DNA of 64,000 nucleotides from Ciona intestinalis (taxonomy: Eukaryota > Chordata > Ascidiacea > Phlebobranchia > Cionidae), in NCBI RefSeq assembly GCF_000224145.3, contig NC_020176.2, positions 4,253,825 through 4,317,824 of the forward strand, written 5' to 3'. The notes below the pieces were generated by a model. It saw only the letters and a list, made by a program, of their open reading frames with translations. It did no database searches and had not been told where the DNA came from. Every line of letters begins with the position of its first letter. Position 1 is the stretch's first letter. A program made the position numbers and the translations under genes. Positions 34,766 through 57,480 of this stretch are shown here, piece after piece.

Positions 34766-36149
34766 TGATTGACTGTGCTAAAATCTTCCCCAGAAAGTCA
34801 TCTGATCTAACCTGAGTTGTATTCCGTAACCTGCTATGGGATTTCAGCAAAATAGTTTTTGTTTATCTCTTCGAAAACGATGGCGAAGATTGTAGCTATT
34901 ATTATAGTGCAACAAAGAATATGGGATTAACAGCAAAACCAGTATCAGCTTTATCTTCTGTAACCTAGTTCCCCTGATGTCAAACTAACATAGCTTCGAC
35001 CTGTAACGCTAGCCATGCAATACAACGCTGCACCGGATTGAGATGCGCGCATATCTATGCCGTTGGGCTTAAAAAAGTCAGCCTGTCTCGCGCGCTTCAC
35101 AAGAAAAGCAAATCTTTCTCGCGGGGATTACGCAAGAGAGAGAAAGAACGCCAAATCCGCGACCACGTCTCACAGGTACTTAGAAGGTACAACTATGATT
35201 ATTGTGACGTCACATGCATTTTGCAATACCAATGTATTGTAATTAGCGGCTAACGCGAGGACATCGGGTAATCTAAATCCGCCATAGCGCAATCTCTGAT
35301 AGAACAAATTAATGTTTAATATTTCATGAACGGAGCATGATGCTTTCTGGTGTAATCGGTCCACAAGGACGCTTGATATATCCCATGTTTACAGCCACTA
35401 ATGGGACATCATATATTCAATAGTTAATGGGGACGTTTTAATCACGGCTGGGACCCAATACACGAATGCATTGCTTTAATAACGTAGGGTCCCAAGTCTG
35501 CTAATACATTAAAACACGCCTCGATGAACGAAAGTGATGTTTTTATTAACAAAAGGTCGTGCTGCGCTGTTTAATTGTGCGTATAGTTATGTGGGGTAAA
35601 ACGAGAAAACCCCGTAATATATAAGCGGATCGGTGTTTTTAATTCAAAACTGATTTTTTTTCTGTTTTCAAATCGATTCTTAATATATTTTTGGAAAATG
35701 GGCTTTTCAACAGCAGATGATTCTGGTTATGGCCACAATGGATTTATATTCACGTATTATTATATTTTTGTAGATCAATTACAAACAAAAATAAAACCTC
35801 ATCTAAAAATGACAAATTGTTCCGGCTTACAACGATGGCGTATCCTTATACATGTGTTTCCGAGCGTCCCATTTGATATTAAACAAAGATTATTTACCGA
35901 AATATTCGTGCGTTCACTCGCTGCCTTAAAACAGCGTTATTAATTTTTATAAACACGACCAGAAAATATGAAATATTATGAGCTACCTGCATACAATCCT
36001 ATCCAATGTTATTAGAATAATGTTAAACCACGACAATTCCCGTGTTTTACTGATCGTTTTATTGTCGATCAGTTAAATGCGTGGGCGTCACCCCCAGAGA
36101 CACCTAATGCCAAGTAGAGTGATTCAAATTAATCACGTAATTGAGGCAA

Positions 36150-36375
36150 AGTCGATGAATTAATGTAGCTTATTCATCCTCGCGTGGCCGGAAGCGACAG
36201 TCGTTATAACATGGTGGGGTTCTCTTTTATACACATTGTGCCAGCTTACGGGTTACAAATTACCATTACGCTAGTAATGTTGCAGAAATAGCAGCGTAAA
36301 GCCTCGGAATTATAAACCTCCAGTTAAGAAGCAAGTGCGCTAATTACTGGACCTTGGCGTCGGGTAACTGCTGCG
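36150..36375. mobile_element. SINE-like element with tRNA-like end
   Basis: Carries TATTCATCCTCGCGTGGCC, ACAGTCGTTATAACATGG, GCCAGCTTACGGGTTAC, then AGCAGCGTAAAGCCTCGG and a stretch resembling the tRNA-like head of the copy at 24850. Reverse orientation. Confidence 0.55.
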
Positions 36376-37242
36376 GATAAAAAATAGAATTCACCTTAAA
36401 TAAACTACGAAAAAAATCCTTAGTGACCCAATATATATATATGCCGAAAATGATACAACACATACTGTATACAACGTCTTATATACCAATAGTAATTTAA
36501 CCTATAGTTCAAATACCGTATTTTGCTTTTAAGGTATAAACACCGTTCATAACCAGTTTATGTGCATTATATTTCATTGATGTTTAGTAATGCAGCTGCA
36601 TATCATATGATGTTTGCAGCAAGTATAGCTTGCTTGAGTTTTCAAAGCGAGGCTACGACTTAAAGTGCATTAGCTTGTAAAAGTAAACGTATCGATGTTT
36701 ATACAGGGAAAAACAGAAGGAGATACGGGCTCGGCTTGCTCAAAACTATGTCATTGTTGATGCAGACCTTCTGCATTATGTGTACGGACTTTATGTTTGT
36801 TTTAAAAAATATATCAAGAACATAACGCATATGGTGTGCCGCCAAGTGTATTATGTCTAAAATAAACTTATTAACGGCAAGTAGGACGATAAGTTGGTTC
36901 TTTAAGATCACAAAAAAGATGCCTAAAGAACGCTTAAAATACTTTAATATTCTTTTTTTCTTTGTTTTTTTCGCCAATAGCGAAACCGGGCTATATTCAA
37001 TTTTGATGCATGCCGCAAAAGCACAAGTCCCACACACGTATGTGGGAAATAATATAAATGCAAATGTGTATAAACAAACACGGTCTCGTTCGCAGCCTCC
37101 GCTGAAACAACCACAATATATTCTCATACATCTTGTATTTGTACAAAGCTATAAAACTTGAGCACTTCGTTTATTCTACTTTCGATTAAAATGTTATCAT
37201 AAGCGGTAATGGTATTGCACTGTGACGTAACAGGGGCAATTC

Positions 37243-49163
<11,921 letters not shown>

Positions 49164-52100
49164 ATGTCGTCTAATGATGTGCTGGTAAATACAGGTAATT
49201 TATTACGCAAGCTTCTGTTTCTGTTACCTTTAACCTATTTCAGTTAAATTATTGTAACTCACTGTAAAATTACTGTTTCAATCGACTTTTTTCCCGGTGT
49301 TTTAAAAGTTTTAGTTTGTTGTTTTAATTAATATGAGCCTTGTTGTCATATAGTAGGGTGGGGGGAGATGGGACACCTTTTCACTCTATTTGTCCCATTT
49401 GGTAGTAAACAAAGAACATTTTAAAAGAATTATAAAACCATATCCTCACGACTTCTATAGACCGCGTTGTTAATTGTTCAAAACACGACCACGAATCCAC
49501 GATGTTTAAATACTTTGTGCTAAAGGTTTAATATCTTCCCTACCCTACTATATTTAAAAATCAAAACAAACTTATGATCTGCATGCAAATCATTTACTAT
49601 AAAAAGCGAATCATTTGCATATATAGTAGTAACTGCCATGTCATGGCCATTTAATTACGGTGTACTTTTAGCTTATTGTAATTTTTGAAGCGTTAGTGTT
49701 TTAGTTTAAAATATTATAGTAGGCTGGGGTAAGTTGGGACACATTTTCATTCTCTTTTCTGGTCCCATTTCGTATTAAACAAAGAGTATTCACAGAATTA
49801 AAATACCGCATAGCTCCTAACTCTAAAAAAGCGTTGTTAATTGTTTAAAACACAATCAGGAAGTATGAGATTTGGGTGCTAATCTTATATCCACTATATG
49901 ATTGAGTTTACCTTATTACATCATGCCAAAGTAAAACAAAGGCCTGGGGATTTTTAACATTAAATAGACTTTTTAACCGGAGAAGATAGGCTGTTGTTTT
50001 TGTGAAGTAAATAGCCTTTATTATTGTTAACGAATGGAAAAATAACAATTGTTTATGGTTGGTGAGTACAGGATATATACATGTTCATATATAATACCCA
50101 AACTTATTCCCAGACGCAAAAGTTGCATTCTCTGGCGTTATATGCGCGGTCGGACTGGTTGGGAATTTCCTAGTTATGTTCGTTGTTCTAGTTTTGCGGG
50201 AATTTCGAAAATCTGTCACTCATTGGTGAGTCATAAAACAATATTATTGTGGATAATTGTTTTAAAATACAATTCATTGTGCCGTCACTGGTCACCCTTT
50301 TTAAACAATCGATGTAAACAGGTACGTCCTCCAGTTAGCCATAGCTGACTCGCTGTTCCTAATATCTCTTCCGTTCAAAATGATTGAGGACATTAATGGA
50401 TACTGGATGTACCCGGAGTGGATGTGCAAAGGGAAAGAAACTTTATTGTTTCTCAACTATTATACTTCCGTGTCGTTTCTAATGGTGAGAAAATAAACCG
50501 AACACTTTGTATTACTGATAATCACATCTTAGTATCTTTATCTTTATTCAAATTTTTGCAATTCCTTTCAAGAGTACAAAACTGCAACAATACTTATCAT
50601 GTTTGAAGGAGGATAAATGCAAACTACGTCATTAATTCGTAACACTTTGTTTAAATGTAAATTTGAAATGCACCGATGTTGTAGTACATAATATCCCATA
50701 TTTCCTGATCGTGTTTTAAACAATTATCGAGAGTCTATGGAAGTCGTGCATATACGGTTACCGGTAATATTTTTTGTTTACCACTAAATGCGATGATAAA
50801 AGAGAATAAAAACATGGACCATCTTACCCCAACCTACAATATATGCCAAACCAAACTGAACACCAGATGTTTTACAGATTATGAGTATAGACCGTTACAT
50901 CGCCGTCTGTCATCCTTTCTCAGATACATTACAACGACTACGCAAACCCAAATCAGCAATTATAATAACAGTTACAACATGGGTGGCCGGTTTGCTTATA
51001 TGCATACCTGTTATGCTGTACAGCTTCAAAGTTGGAATCCAACCCAACTGTAGATGCACGTAAGTATAAACAAATGAGTGAATGTTGTTTATTGAATGGC
51101 GCAGCAACGACAGTCTTTATAGTAGAGTGGGGGAAGATGGGACATCTTTAGCACAAAATATATAAATATCCTGGTCGTATTTTAAACAATTAACAATGGT
51201 CTATGAAAGTCGCGAGAAAAAAGTTTTATAATTCTTTAAAAGTTCTTTGTTTACTGCCAAAATGTACGAGAAAATAGAATGAAAAGGTGTCCCATCTTCC
51301 CCCATCCTAATATATAACACAGGTGTTCTGTTCTATACACCTCGTGCTGCCGCTTATGAGTTACCACGTATGTAACATTTCGCGGATTTTTTTAAACTTT
51401 TAGATGTTGTGTATCGCTGACGATTTAATCAATACATAAGGGTCAAGAAAGTTATAACAGTTCCGTTAAGTGTAACTGTATGTAGTAAATATTTCATAAA
51501 CCATCTAGAAAAAAATCGCATTATATTGTACAGATACCAATTCCCGAAGCCAGCGATCGATCACATGGCTAGTTGCTTGGACAATAACCTCACGTTAGCT
51601 GAATGTGAAGCAGTTCAAGTCCATTCTTTACCTGAGGGACCGGAGCAACATTGCAAGTATGTTTAGATTTTGTTCAAAAAAATCAATATAGTAGGGTGGG
51701 GGAAGGTGGGTCACTTTTAGCACATAATAACCAAATATCCTGATCGTGTTTTAAACAATTAACAACGGTCTATGGAAGTCGTGAGGGTACGGTTTTATAA
51801 TTTTTTTGAGTTTAATTTATTTATTACCAAATGGGAAGAGAAAATAGAATAAAATGGTTTCTCATCTTTTTCTACTGTACTATTTAAAATTAGAAAAATT
51901 TATTGAGGCAATCGACATGTAGACTATATACATCTTACCGCAACCTACTATATTATATTAAACATATGTTTAACGCTGCTTTAGATTTACCAATTATATA
52001 CGATTGTAGGTCATTAAGTCTCGGTTTGGGTGGCGGCGGTAATACACCTGATTATAACTACGCTGCAACGGAAGCAACGAACGTCTTTTCCGGTGACGGT

Positions 52101-55100
52101 GCCAGTGACGTCATAAACAATAGTACCAATGACGTCATGAATAACGGCACGACAAACGGAACATCGGATGGGGGCGACTACTTTGGTGCAAATGAAGCAA
52201 CTGGCATGAGTTCGAGTGACGGTGACGTCATGTACAATGGTACCAGTGACGTCACAAATGACACTGATGGCGACCAATCGTATACCGACTATAATTACGA
52301 CTACACGTAAGTACATGTACTCACTGTGGAGTTATAACATGAGTGTCTTCTTATACACCAGGCACACATGGTGCATTCATACACCTCATGCTCACTGTTG
52401 AGTTCAAACACTGGTGTAGTTTATAATATATGGGACCATATAAATGTAACACATTTCATTACAGCGATACGTTTACGGACGGCACGCCCGAGTCTTGCCA
52501 TTACCATACCAGAGCTTATGGGTTTAAAGTTTTCAACATCTTCAACTTCGTTGTAATGTTTATTCTCCCGCTGGCGGTAAGTGATTTGCAGAAAGTTAAA
52601 ATTCTCTGTTTTCCAACAATTGGAACGATTTAGGAGAATGTAAACTATGCCATCTTAGCCCAATCCACAATTAAGTGTAATTAGTTATAGGTTTAACAGC
52701 CATGCTTTTATTTTACGCTTTTACTCGAGTAGTATTTACCGGTTAGTATTTACCGGCTAGCGCTTTTTAACGTCTGTTGTTTTGCTGCTAATTCTCTCCT
52801 TGATTTCATTCTCTTTAGCTGTCCTATATTTGCCAGTAAACAAATAATGTTTACAGAATTATAAAACAGTATCTTCACGACTTAAAATGGCGTTGTTAAT
52901 TATCAAAACACGACCGGGGAATACGGAACTTAGATGCCTGCGGTATCCCAATTTACCCCACAGTACCATAATATAATAACTCTTAGGTGATGGGCGCGTG
53001 TTATGGTCTTATTATATTCCGCCTTACGTCGGGACCGTTGAAAGATAAAAGTGAGAGTCGATCGGGGACGAATAAATCGTCAAAGTCGGAGAAAGATCGC
53101 CGCCGTGTGACGATTATGTGCTTATGTTTGGTTGGATGTTTCTTCGTGTGTTGGTTGCCATTCCATGCAGTTCACATTGCCAAAATAGTCGGAATATCTG
53201 GACAAACTGTAAGTGTTCATGACGCCCACGGTTACTATGTGACTGGATTTTACTATTTATACTCGCCTATAAGGTTACATACGTGGTAACAAGAAGCACG
53301 AGGTGTATGAAACAAAACAACATGGTTATAAATGTCGTTGCACATAACCGTGGGAATAAATAAGTTGTATTCATTTACATTCAAATACAGGGCCCCAAAG
53401 CCTATATGCTCTCAACAATCCAATTTAAACAGTTGAAGTGAAAAATAACCCCGAAACTAAATCAGTCGCATTCCCTCCAATTTATGTTTTCAGTTTCCCT
53501 TATTTGCAATTGCATCAATAATGCGTGCACGGCCTAGCTTCGAACACAATAGAATATAAACCAATATAATATATAGTACGATGGGGGAAAATGGGACACC
53601 TTCTATTTTATTTTATCGTCTTGAATAGTAGCAAACCAAGAACACTCAAAGAATTATAAAACCGTATCCTCACGACTCACATATAGACCGTTGTTTATTT
53701 TTTAAACCACGATCAGGATTTGTTGCTATTATGTGCTAAAGGTGTCCCATCTACCCCACTCTACTATACATGACGCATAACATTGATAGCATAGTCAAAT
53801 ACAATAAAAAAAACTCAGTGGTAATTTCCAATTGTTTTTACCAGGATGCGCTGTGTAGGATATTACCGGTTGTTGCATCATTACTGGCTTATTCAAACTC
53901 CGCACTTAATCCCTACCTCTACAGCTTTCTGGGCGGAAACTTTGCACAACGTTGGAAGTAAGTATATGTTATAAACCAAAACGACTGGTTCCGAATTATG
54001 AAGAGTCATTGTATTATAGTACATTTGGGTAAACTACATAAGGTATATAGTTGTGTGAGGGAAGACGGGACACCTTTGGCACCTAATGTCCAAATATAGA
54101 CATGCAAAACGCACTATAGTAGTGACTGAATAAAAATAGCTGACAGCATCGGGTTTTAAACAACTAACAATGGTCTATGAGAGTCTTCATGATACAGTTT
54201 ATGATTCTTTGAATTTTCTTTGTTTTCTATCTAATTGAACGAGAAAACAGAAGGAAAGGGTGTCCCATCTTTTCTCACCCTACTATATCATAGCACATTT
54301 GGGCAAAACATAAAGTATACGATATAGCGATAGATCGCGTCCGTATCAAGTTTTATTGACAACACAGCTAAACGTAAACGTTTGATTCGTCAACATCACG
54401 TACCGGGTCAGCCGGTAGTTTATACATAAACATTGTATTACACGTGATACGTATCGCAGTGACGTGTGTATGAAGTCCATCATGAATATGTGGGCCCTGG
54501 GTGCATCGTCATATAGTAGGGTGGGAGAAAATGGGACATCTCTTTATTCTATTTTCTCGTCCCATTTAGCAGTAAACAAAAAATATTTTCTTGGCCTTTT
54601 TGGAAGTAAACAAAGACTATATTCAAATAATTATAAAACCGCATCCTCACGACTACCATAGACCGTTGTTTTTTGTTTAAAATACAATCAGGCTATTTGG
54701 ATATTATGTGCTAAATTCGCTTGCGAAGTCGCATGCAAACCCATTACCGAGTTTCGCATGCGGCAGCGAAATCCGGACTAAACCGACAAAACGGACGAAT
54801 TCCGGATACTGTGTACAGCCACCTTCACGCTGCTGGTGGTTGCAGGACGCTTTAAAAATTACAATATATTTAATTTTTCATCTGAATTAACTTATAGTTC
54901 TGTAAGCTCTGGCTTTATAAATTCAGGCCGAATATTGACATCGACTAGTCCCGGCCACGCTATAGGTTAAATTAATTATAAAACATTTTTTATAGGGCCG
55001 CTACAGGCAGCGTTAAAAAATCCGTTACTAAGGCCCCATCAACGTCAAACTCTGGAGTCGGAGCGGTTCATTTTAAAAAGAAAAGAAACGACAACTCTAG

Positions 55101-55600
55101 CAGTCAAGTATCTAATACAGCGATTACTCGACTTAACAGGTAAATACTGGGTTGCCCTTTAATAAAATCACAGACATATATCGCCATAGCCATTAAAAAG
55201 TAAGATCCTCCATAAAGAACTACCCAAAAATGCTATTTTGTAAAAGCATTGGCATTTATACCGCCATACTTAAAAATATTCACGAAAATAGATCCCACAA
55301 AGTTACACGGGGTAAACCAGGCACGAGGTGTATGGAACGGAACACCTGTGTTATAACGGCTGTCGCTGCTCTGCTATAGGCAGTACGAGGATGAATAAGT
55401 TACCTTATTTATTCACAATTATTTTCTAAATCTATGGTCGTAAAAACAGGGGTTGTCCGGCCTACGTTTAAAAAATTGACATTAGTTAGTACTTGGTCTT
55501 AAAATAAAAGCGAAACAAAAGATTTTGAATGTTTTATTTCAGGAAAAGTAAACCGATCGATTCGTCGATGGACGGTTCGAACACGGCGTCCAATATTTGA
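49164..55600 (+). CDS. Rhodopsin-family peptide GPCR with giant extracellular loop 2
   Basis: Seven-helix receptor of 518 residues. Exons: 49164-49194, 50114-50225, 50322-50484, 50878-51059, 51534-51656, 52010-52306, 52465-52576, 52987-53208, 53845-53957, 54996-55139, 55543-55600; all phases agree. TM1 has VGNFLVMFVVLVL. TM2 has LQLAIADSLFLISLPF. MSIDRYIAVCHPF is the DRY motif after TM3. TM5 runs into VMGACYGLIIFRL, then KDRRRVTIM; TM6 reads VCWLPFHAVHIAKI; TM7 reads AYSNSALNPYLYSFLGGNF. These favour the somatostatin/opioid/galanin-like peptide group, but I cannot name the ligand. Extracellular loop 2 is about 170 residues, with exon 6 contributing about 99. It is rich in Asn, Asp, Gly, Thr and Ser, has many N-glycosylation sites (NNST, NNGT, NGTS) and ends SYTDYNYDYT, a likely tyrosine-sulfation patch. 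The cytoplasmic tail is Ser/Thr/Lys-rich. Confidence 0.9.
49349..49553. mobile_element. MITE in receptor intron 1, copy a
   Basis: Complete ends (CATATAGTAGGGTGGGGGG and CCCTACCCTACTATA). Confidence 0.75.
49716..49900. mobile_element. MITE in receptor intron 1, copy b
   Basis: TATAGTAGGCTGGGGTAAGTTGGG at the left; right end degraded to CTAATCTTATATCCACTATAT. Confidence 0.6.
50680..50842. mobile_element. MITE in receptor intron 3
   Basis: Reverse-oriented, left part missing; internal CACATAATATCC-type and ACCATCTTACCCCAACCTAC right end. Confidence 0.5.
51118..51314. mobile_element. MITE in receptor intron 4
   Basis: TATAGTAGAGTGGGGGAAGATGG to CCATCTTCCCCCATCCTAATATA. Reverse orientation of the internal region relative to 26960. 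A SINE-like fragment (51315-51445) abuts it. Confidence 0.75.
51688..51884. mobile_element. MITE in receptor intron 5
   Basis: TATAGTAGGGTGGGGGAAGGTGG at the left and TTTTTCTACTGTACTAT at the right. Confidence 0.65.
52311..52410. repeat. Minisatellite-related single unit in receptor intron 6
   Basis: ACTGTGGAGTTATAACATGAG, GTCTTCTTATACACCAGGC and CATTCATACACCTCATGCTCACTG. This is one reverse-oriented unit of the array at 28398-29185, including the 26-bp insert that separates the minisatellite from the ordinary SINE. Confidence 0.75.
52790..52975. mobile_element. MITE in receptor intron 7, diverged
   Basis: Internal TTTACAGAATTATAAAACAG, TATCTTCACGACTTAAAATGG and right end TACCCCACAGTACCATA. 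Left end worn. Confidence 0.5.
53255..53372. repeat. SINE-like fragment in receptor intron 8
   Basis: AGGTTACATACGTGGTAACAAG, GCACGAGGTGTATGAAAC and GTGGGAATAAATAAGTTG. Confidence 0.55.
53572..53768. mobile_element. MITE in receptor intron 8
   Basis: TATAGTACGATGGGGGAAAATGG to CCCATCTACCCCACTCTACTATA. Confidence 0.75.
54046..54288. mobile_element. MITE in receptor intron 9, with a ~45-bp insert
   Basis: Both ends are present (TATAGTTGTGTGAGGGAAGACGGG and TTTCTCACCCTACTATA). Relative to other copies it has an extra segment near 54098-54146, after CCAAATAT, carrying TATAGTAGTGACTG. Confidence 0.65.
54511..54714. mobile_element. MITE in receptor intron 9, right end replaced
   Basis: ATATAGTAGGGTGGGAGAAAATGG to GATATTATGTGCTAAA, where the final ~30 bp are replaced by the unrelated inverted-repeat element at 54714. 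Confidence 0.65.
54714..54830. mobile_element. Second copy of the 17080 inverted-repeat element
   Basis: Shares GCATGCAAACCCATTACCGAG, TTTCGCATGCGGCAGCGAAATCC and the terminal ACTGTGTACAGCCACCTT with 17080-17200. Only the right end is complete. Confidence 0.6.
55285..55420. repeat. SINE-like copy in receptor intron 10
   Basis: CCACAAAGTTACACGGGGTAAAC, GGCACGAGGTGTATGGAAC, TGTTATAACGGCTGTCGCTG and GAGGATGAATAAGTTAC. Confidence 0.55.
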
Positions 55601-56577
55601 TGTAAAGATATATCAGTTGCTGCACAGAGCATATACGTGATATTGATACACGTTACAACGGATCAGTAACTTTATGTCTATATTCGTCATATCTCAGATA
55701 CAATGTACTGTTGCTGCGTATAAGATGGATACCGTTAACACATAATATCCAATATTTCTTAATCTTGTTTTCAACAATTAAAAACAGTTTTCTAGAGTCG
55801 AGGATACGGTCGTATATTTCTGTAAATATATATTTTGTTTACTACTAAATACGACGGAAAATACAATAAAAACTTGTTCCATCTTACCCCACCCTAATAT
55901 ATTAAATATAACAATAGTTTTTCTGTAAAGCGCCCACGTGTAAAATACTCATTGCACTGTATTCTTATTATTTACAATGTACAACAGTTAAAAAAATAAA
56001 CACAACAATAAATGTAAAAAATCTGTTCAAGCTGTGTTATTCTACTCTGCAGGGTGGAATGCCATAGGACTTAAGATATAGTTAAGAGTTGGCTCATTTC
56101 TCAGGTTTAGGCTGCAAAAAAATTGTAAAATTAAGTAGGAGTTTTCAACTTGGAAATGGGGCCTTAAAATAATTTAAAATAAAATATAGAAATAGATATT
56201 TCATACTAAAAAAATAAAATCGTTTATAATAAAACAAGTTTGGTCCTCCATGGGACGAGACAACATTTTTTAGCTTTAGCTTTGTTCAACTTTTGCACAG
56301 TATTTAAGAAGCAAACATAACACGATCCAACGGCAAAGGCGCAAGTGCAGTTCAATCAGCAAGCAGTCAGCTAACCTACTAGTCTTATCCTTTTAAACAA
56401 GCTTCCAATCGCCTTGGTGATTTACCAAGAGTGGATTACACCTTAGTCTAAAAAAGGTGGCTTTAATTGAAGCTCTTTGGTCGTCTACTATGAGCTACTA
56501 ACATGATGGCTACCTCTACACCGATAACGAACCGCTGGACTTAATCGGCTTAACCAAAACAAGCTCCTTATCGCTTC
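55601..56577. other. Convergent stretch, peptide receptor and FUT8-like copy
   Basis: Holds a MITE (about 55725-55905, right end CCCACCCTAATATA) and a fragment of the 5097-type repeat near 56035-56105. From about 56280 to 56577 it is probably 3'UTR of the FUT8-like copy. No further gene seen. Confidence 0.4.
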
Positions 56578-57430
56578 TTATGTATTTCCTTCGCCCTTGT
56601 AACTATCTGCCTCTGGATAAGTAAGGTATTTGAGCAATGGGATCTTCTCATTGACTTTGTATGACGGATACAGTCCTGTTTTTTTAGTACGTCTGTTCGT
56701 TCCTTTAGAATAGCCATCCCAGTGGTTGCCCGACAGTACGACTACGTCTCCAATCCTCAGTTCAATCTCCTGGCTCCCAGGTTTCGGGGCATGATCTAAC
56801 ACAGCTGTTTGTTCATGAGCGGTTTGCCCACCGCAGTAATAAACATCATCAAGCGAATGGAAGTAGTTTGAAGCATCAGGATGTAAGGTTTGCATTAGTT
56901 CGTAAGCAACGCGACAAACCTGTGATAAAAAGCGTGTGTTGTAAGTTTGCATAAATCATGGTATATCGACAATTCAAAAGGCCGGTATAAGGATTTAGAC
57001 AAAATACAATGTACAGGGTAAAAGGTAATGGTTTTCATTCAGAGTTTTATTTTAACAATGGTGCAAAGTGCAGGGAAGTGTTTCGTGTCTATGAAAATAA
57101 CCCTCTGGCCATGACAGAATGAGAAACATTAGTTTAGACATTATATAATTGCTACATGTGTGTGTACGTTATAACCAGGTCTGTCCAGAGCTCCCGGAAG
57201 TAAAGTGTATTCAGATATTAAATAAATTAAATTTATTGCAATCTGAGTTTTAAAGTGTCTGCAACTACCGTAACGCCATTCCACCAAACTGAAAAATTTA
57301 ATCGAGCGTCTGGAACGTCGTTTTACTGGTTTTAGGTTAAAAAAAGTTTATAAAAAACACCACATTCCTTACCTGTGAGGAAAACGTACACACAAGGTAA
57401 TTGCATTTTGATAGCAAATGTATATCAGCA
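56578..57430 (-). CDS. FUT8: FUT8-like 3' exons, copy A (partial, truncated by gap)
   Basis: The last coding exon is 56578-56919, and the 3' end of the penultimate exon is 57377-57430, cut by the N-gap. The last exon encodes [20 protein letters not shown], then [20 protein letters not shown] and [14 protein letters not shown], and ends YEGDS-like with [14 protein letters not shown]. This is the C-terminal SH3 domain of alpha-1,6-fucosyltransferase, which adds the core fucose to N-glycans in the Golgi. The intron and the first part of the exon are almost identical to copy B (62390). The last ~45 residues differ at many sites and both stay open. It may be an alternative terminal exon, a tandem gene, or partly an assembly effect. 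Confidence 0.75.
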
Positions 57431-57480
57431 NNNNNNNNNNNNNNNNNNNNNNNNNNNNNNNNNNNNNNNNNNNNNNNNNN
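57431..57480. other. Assembly gap (Ns)
   Basis: A run of 50 Ns that interrupts the penultimate exon of the FUT8-like copy A. Confidence 0.98.

Larger units (their letters stand above)
34452..37242. other. Intergenic stretch between the muscarinic receptor and SEC23
   Basis: About 2.8 kb 5' of the receptor start and 3' of SEC23. It holds a MITE fragment (34612-34765), a GC-richer patch at about 35030-35180 that might belong to the receptor promoter or 5'UTR, and a SINE copy at 36150-36375. Open frames at 35038 (+) and 36699 (-) look like chance; neither matches a family I know. Confidence 0.4.

Noticed and set aside
35038-35253. Basic 71-codon plus-strand frame upstream of the muscarinic receptor
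   Set aside because: No family resemblance, no splice context and overlapping frames of similar quality. Probably chance in a GC-richer patch.
36699-37161. Overlapping long frames on both strands (142 and 102 codons)
   Set aside because: Composition is low-complexity and hydrophobic on one strand and its mirror on the other; no similarity to known proteins.
52014-52316. 100-codon minus-strand frame
   Set aside because: Antisense of the repetitive exon 6 of the peptide receptor; open because TGACGTCA is palindromic.
49164-55600. Identification as a C3a receptor
   Set aside because: The giant loop is similar in kind, but TM2, TM6 and TM7 motifs look closer to somatostatin/opioid/galanin receptors. 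I left the ligand open.
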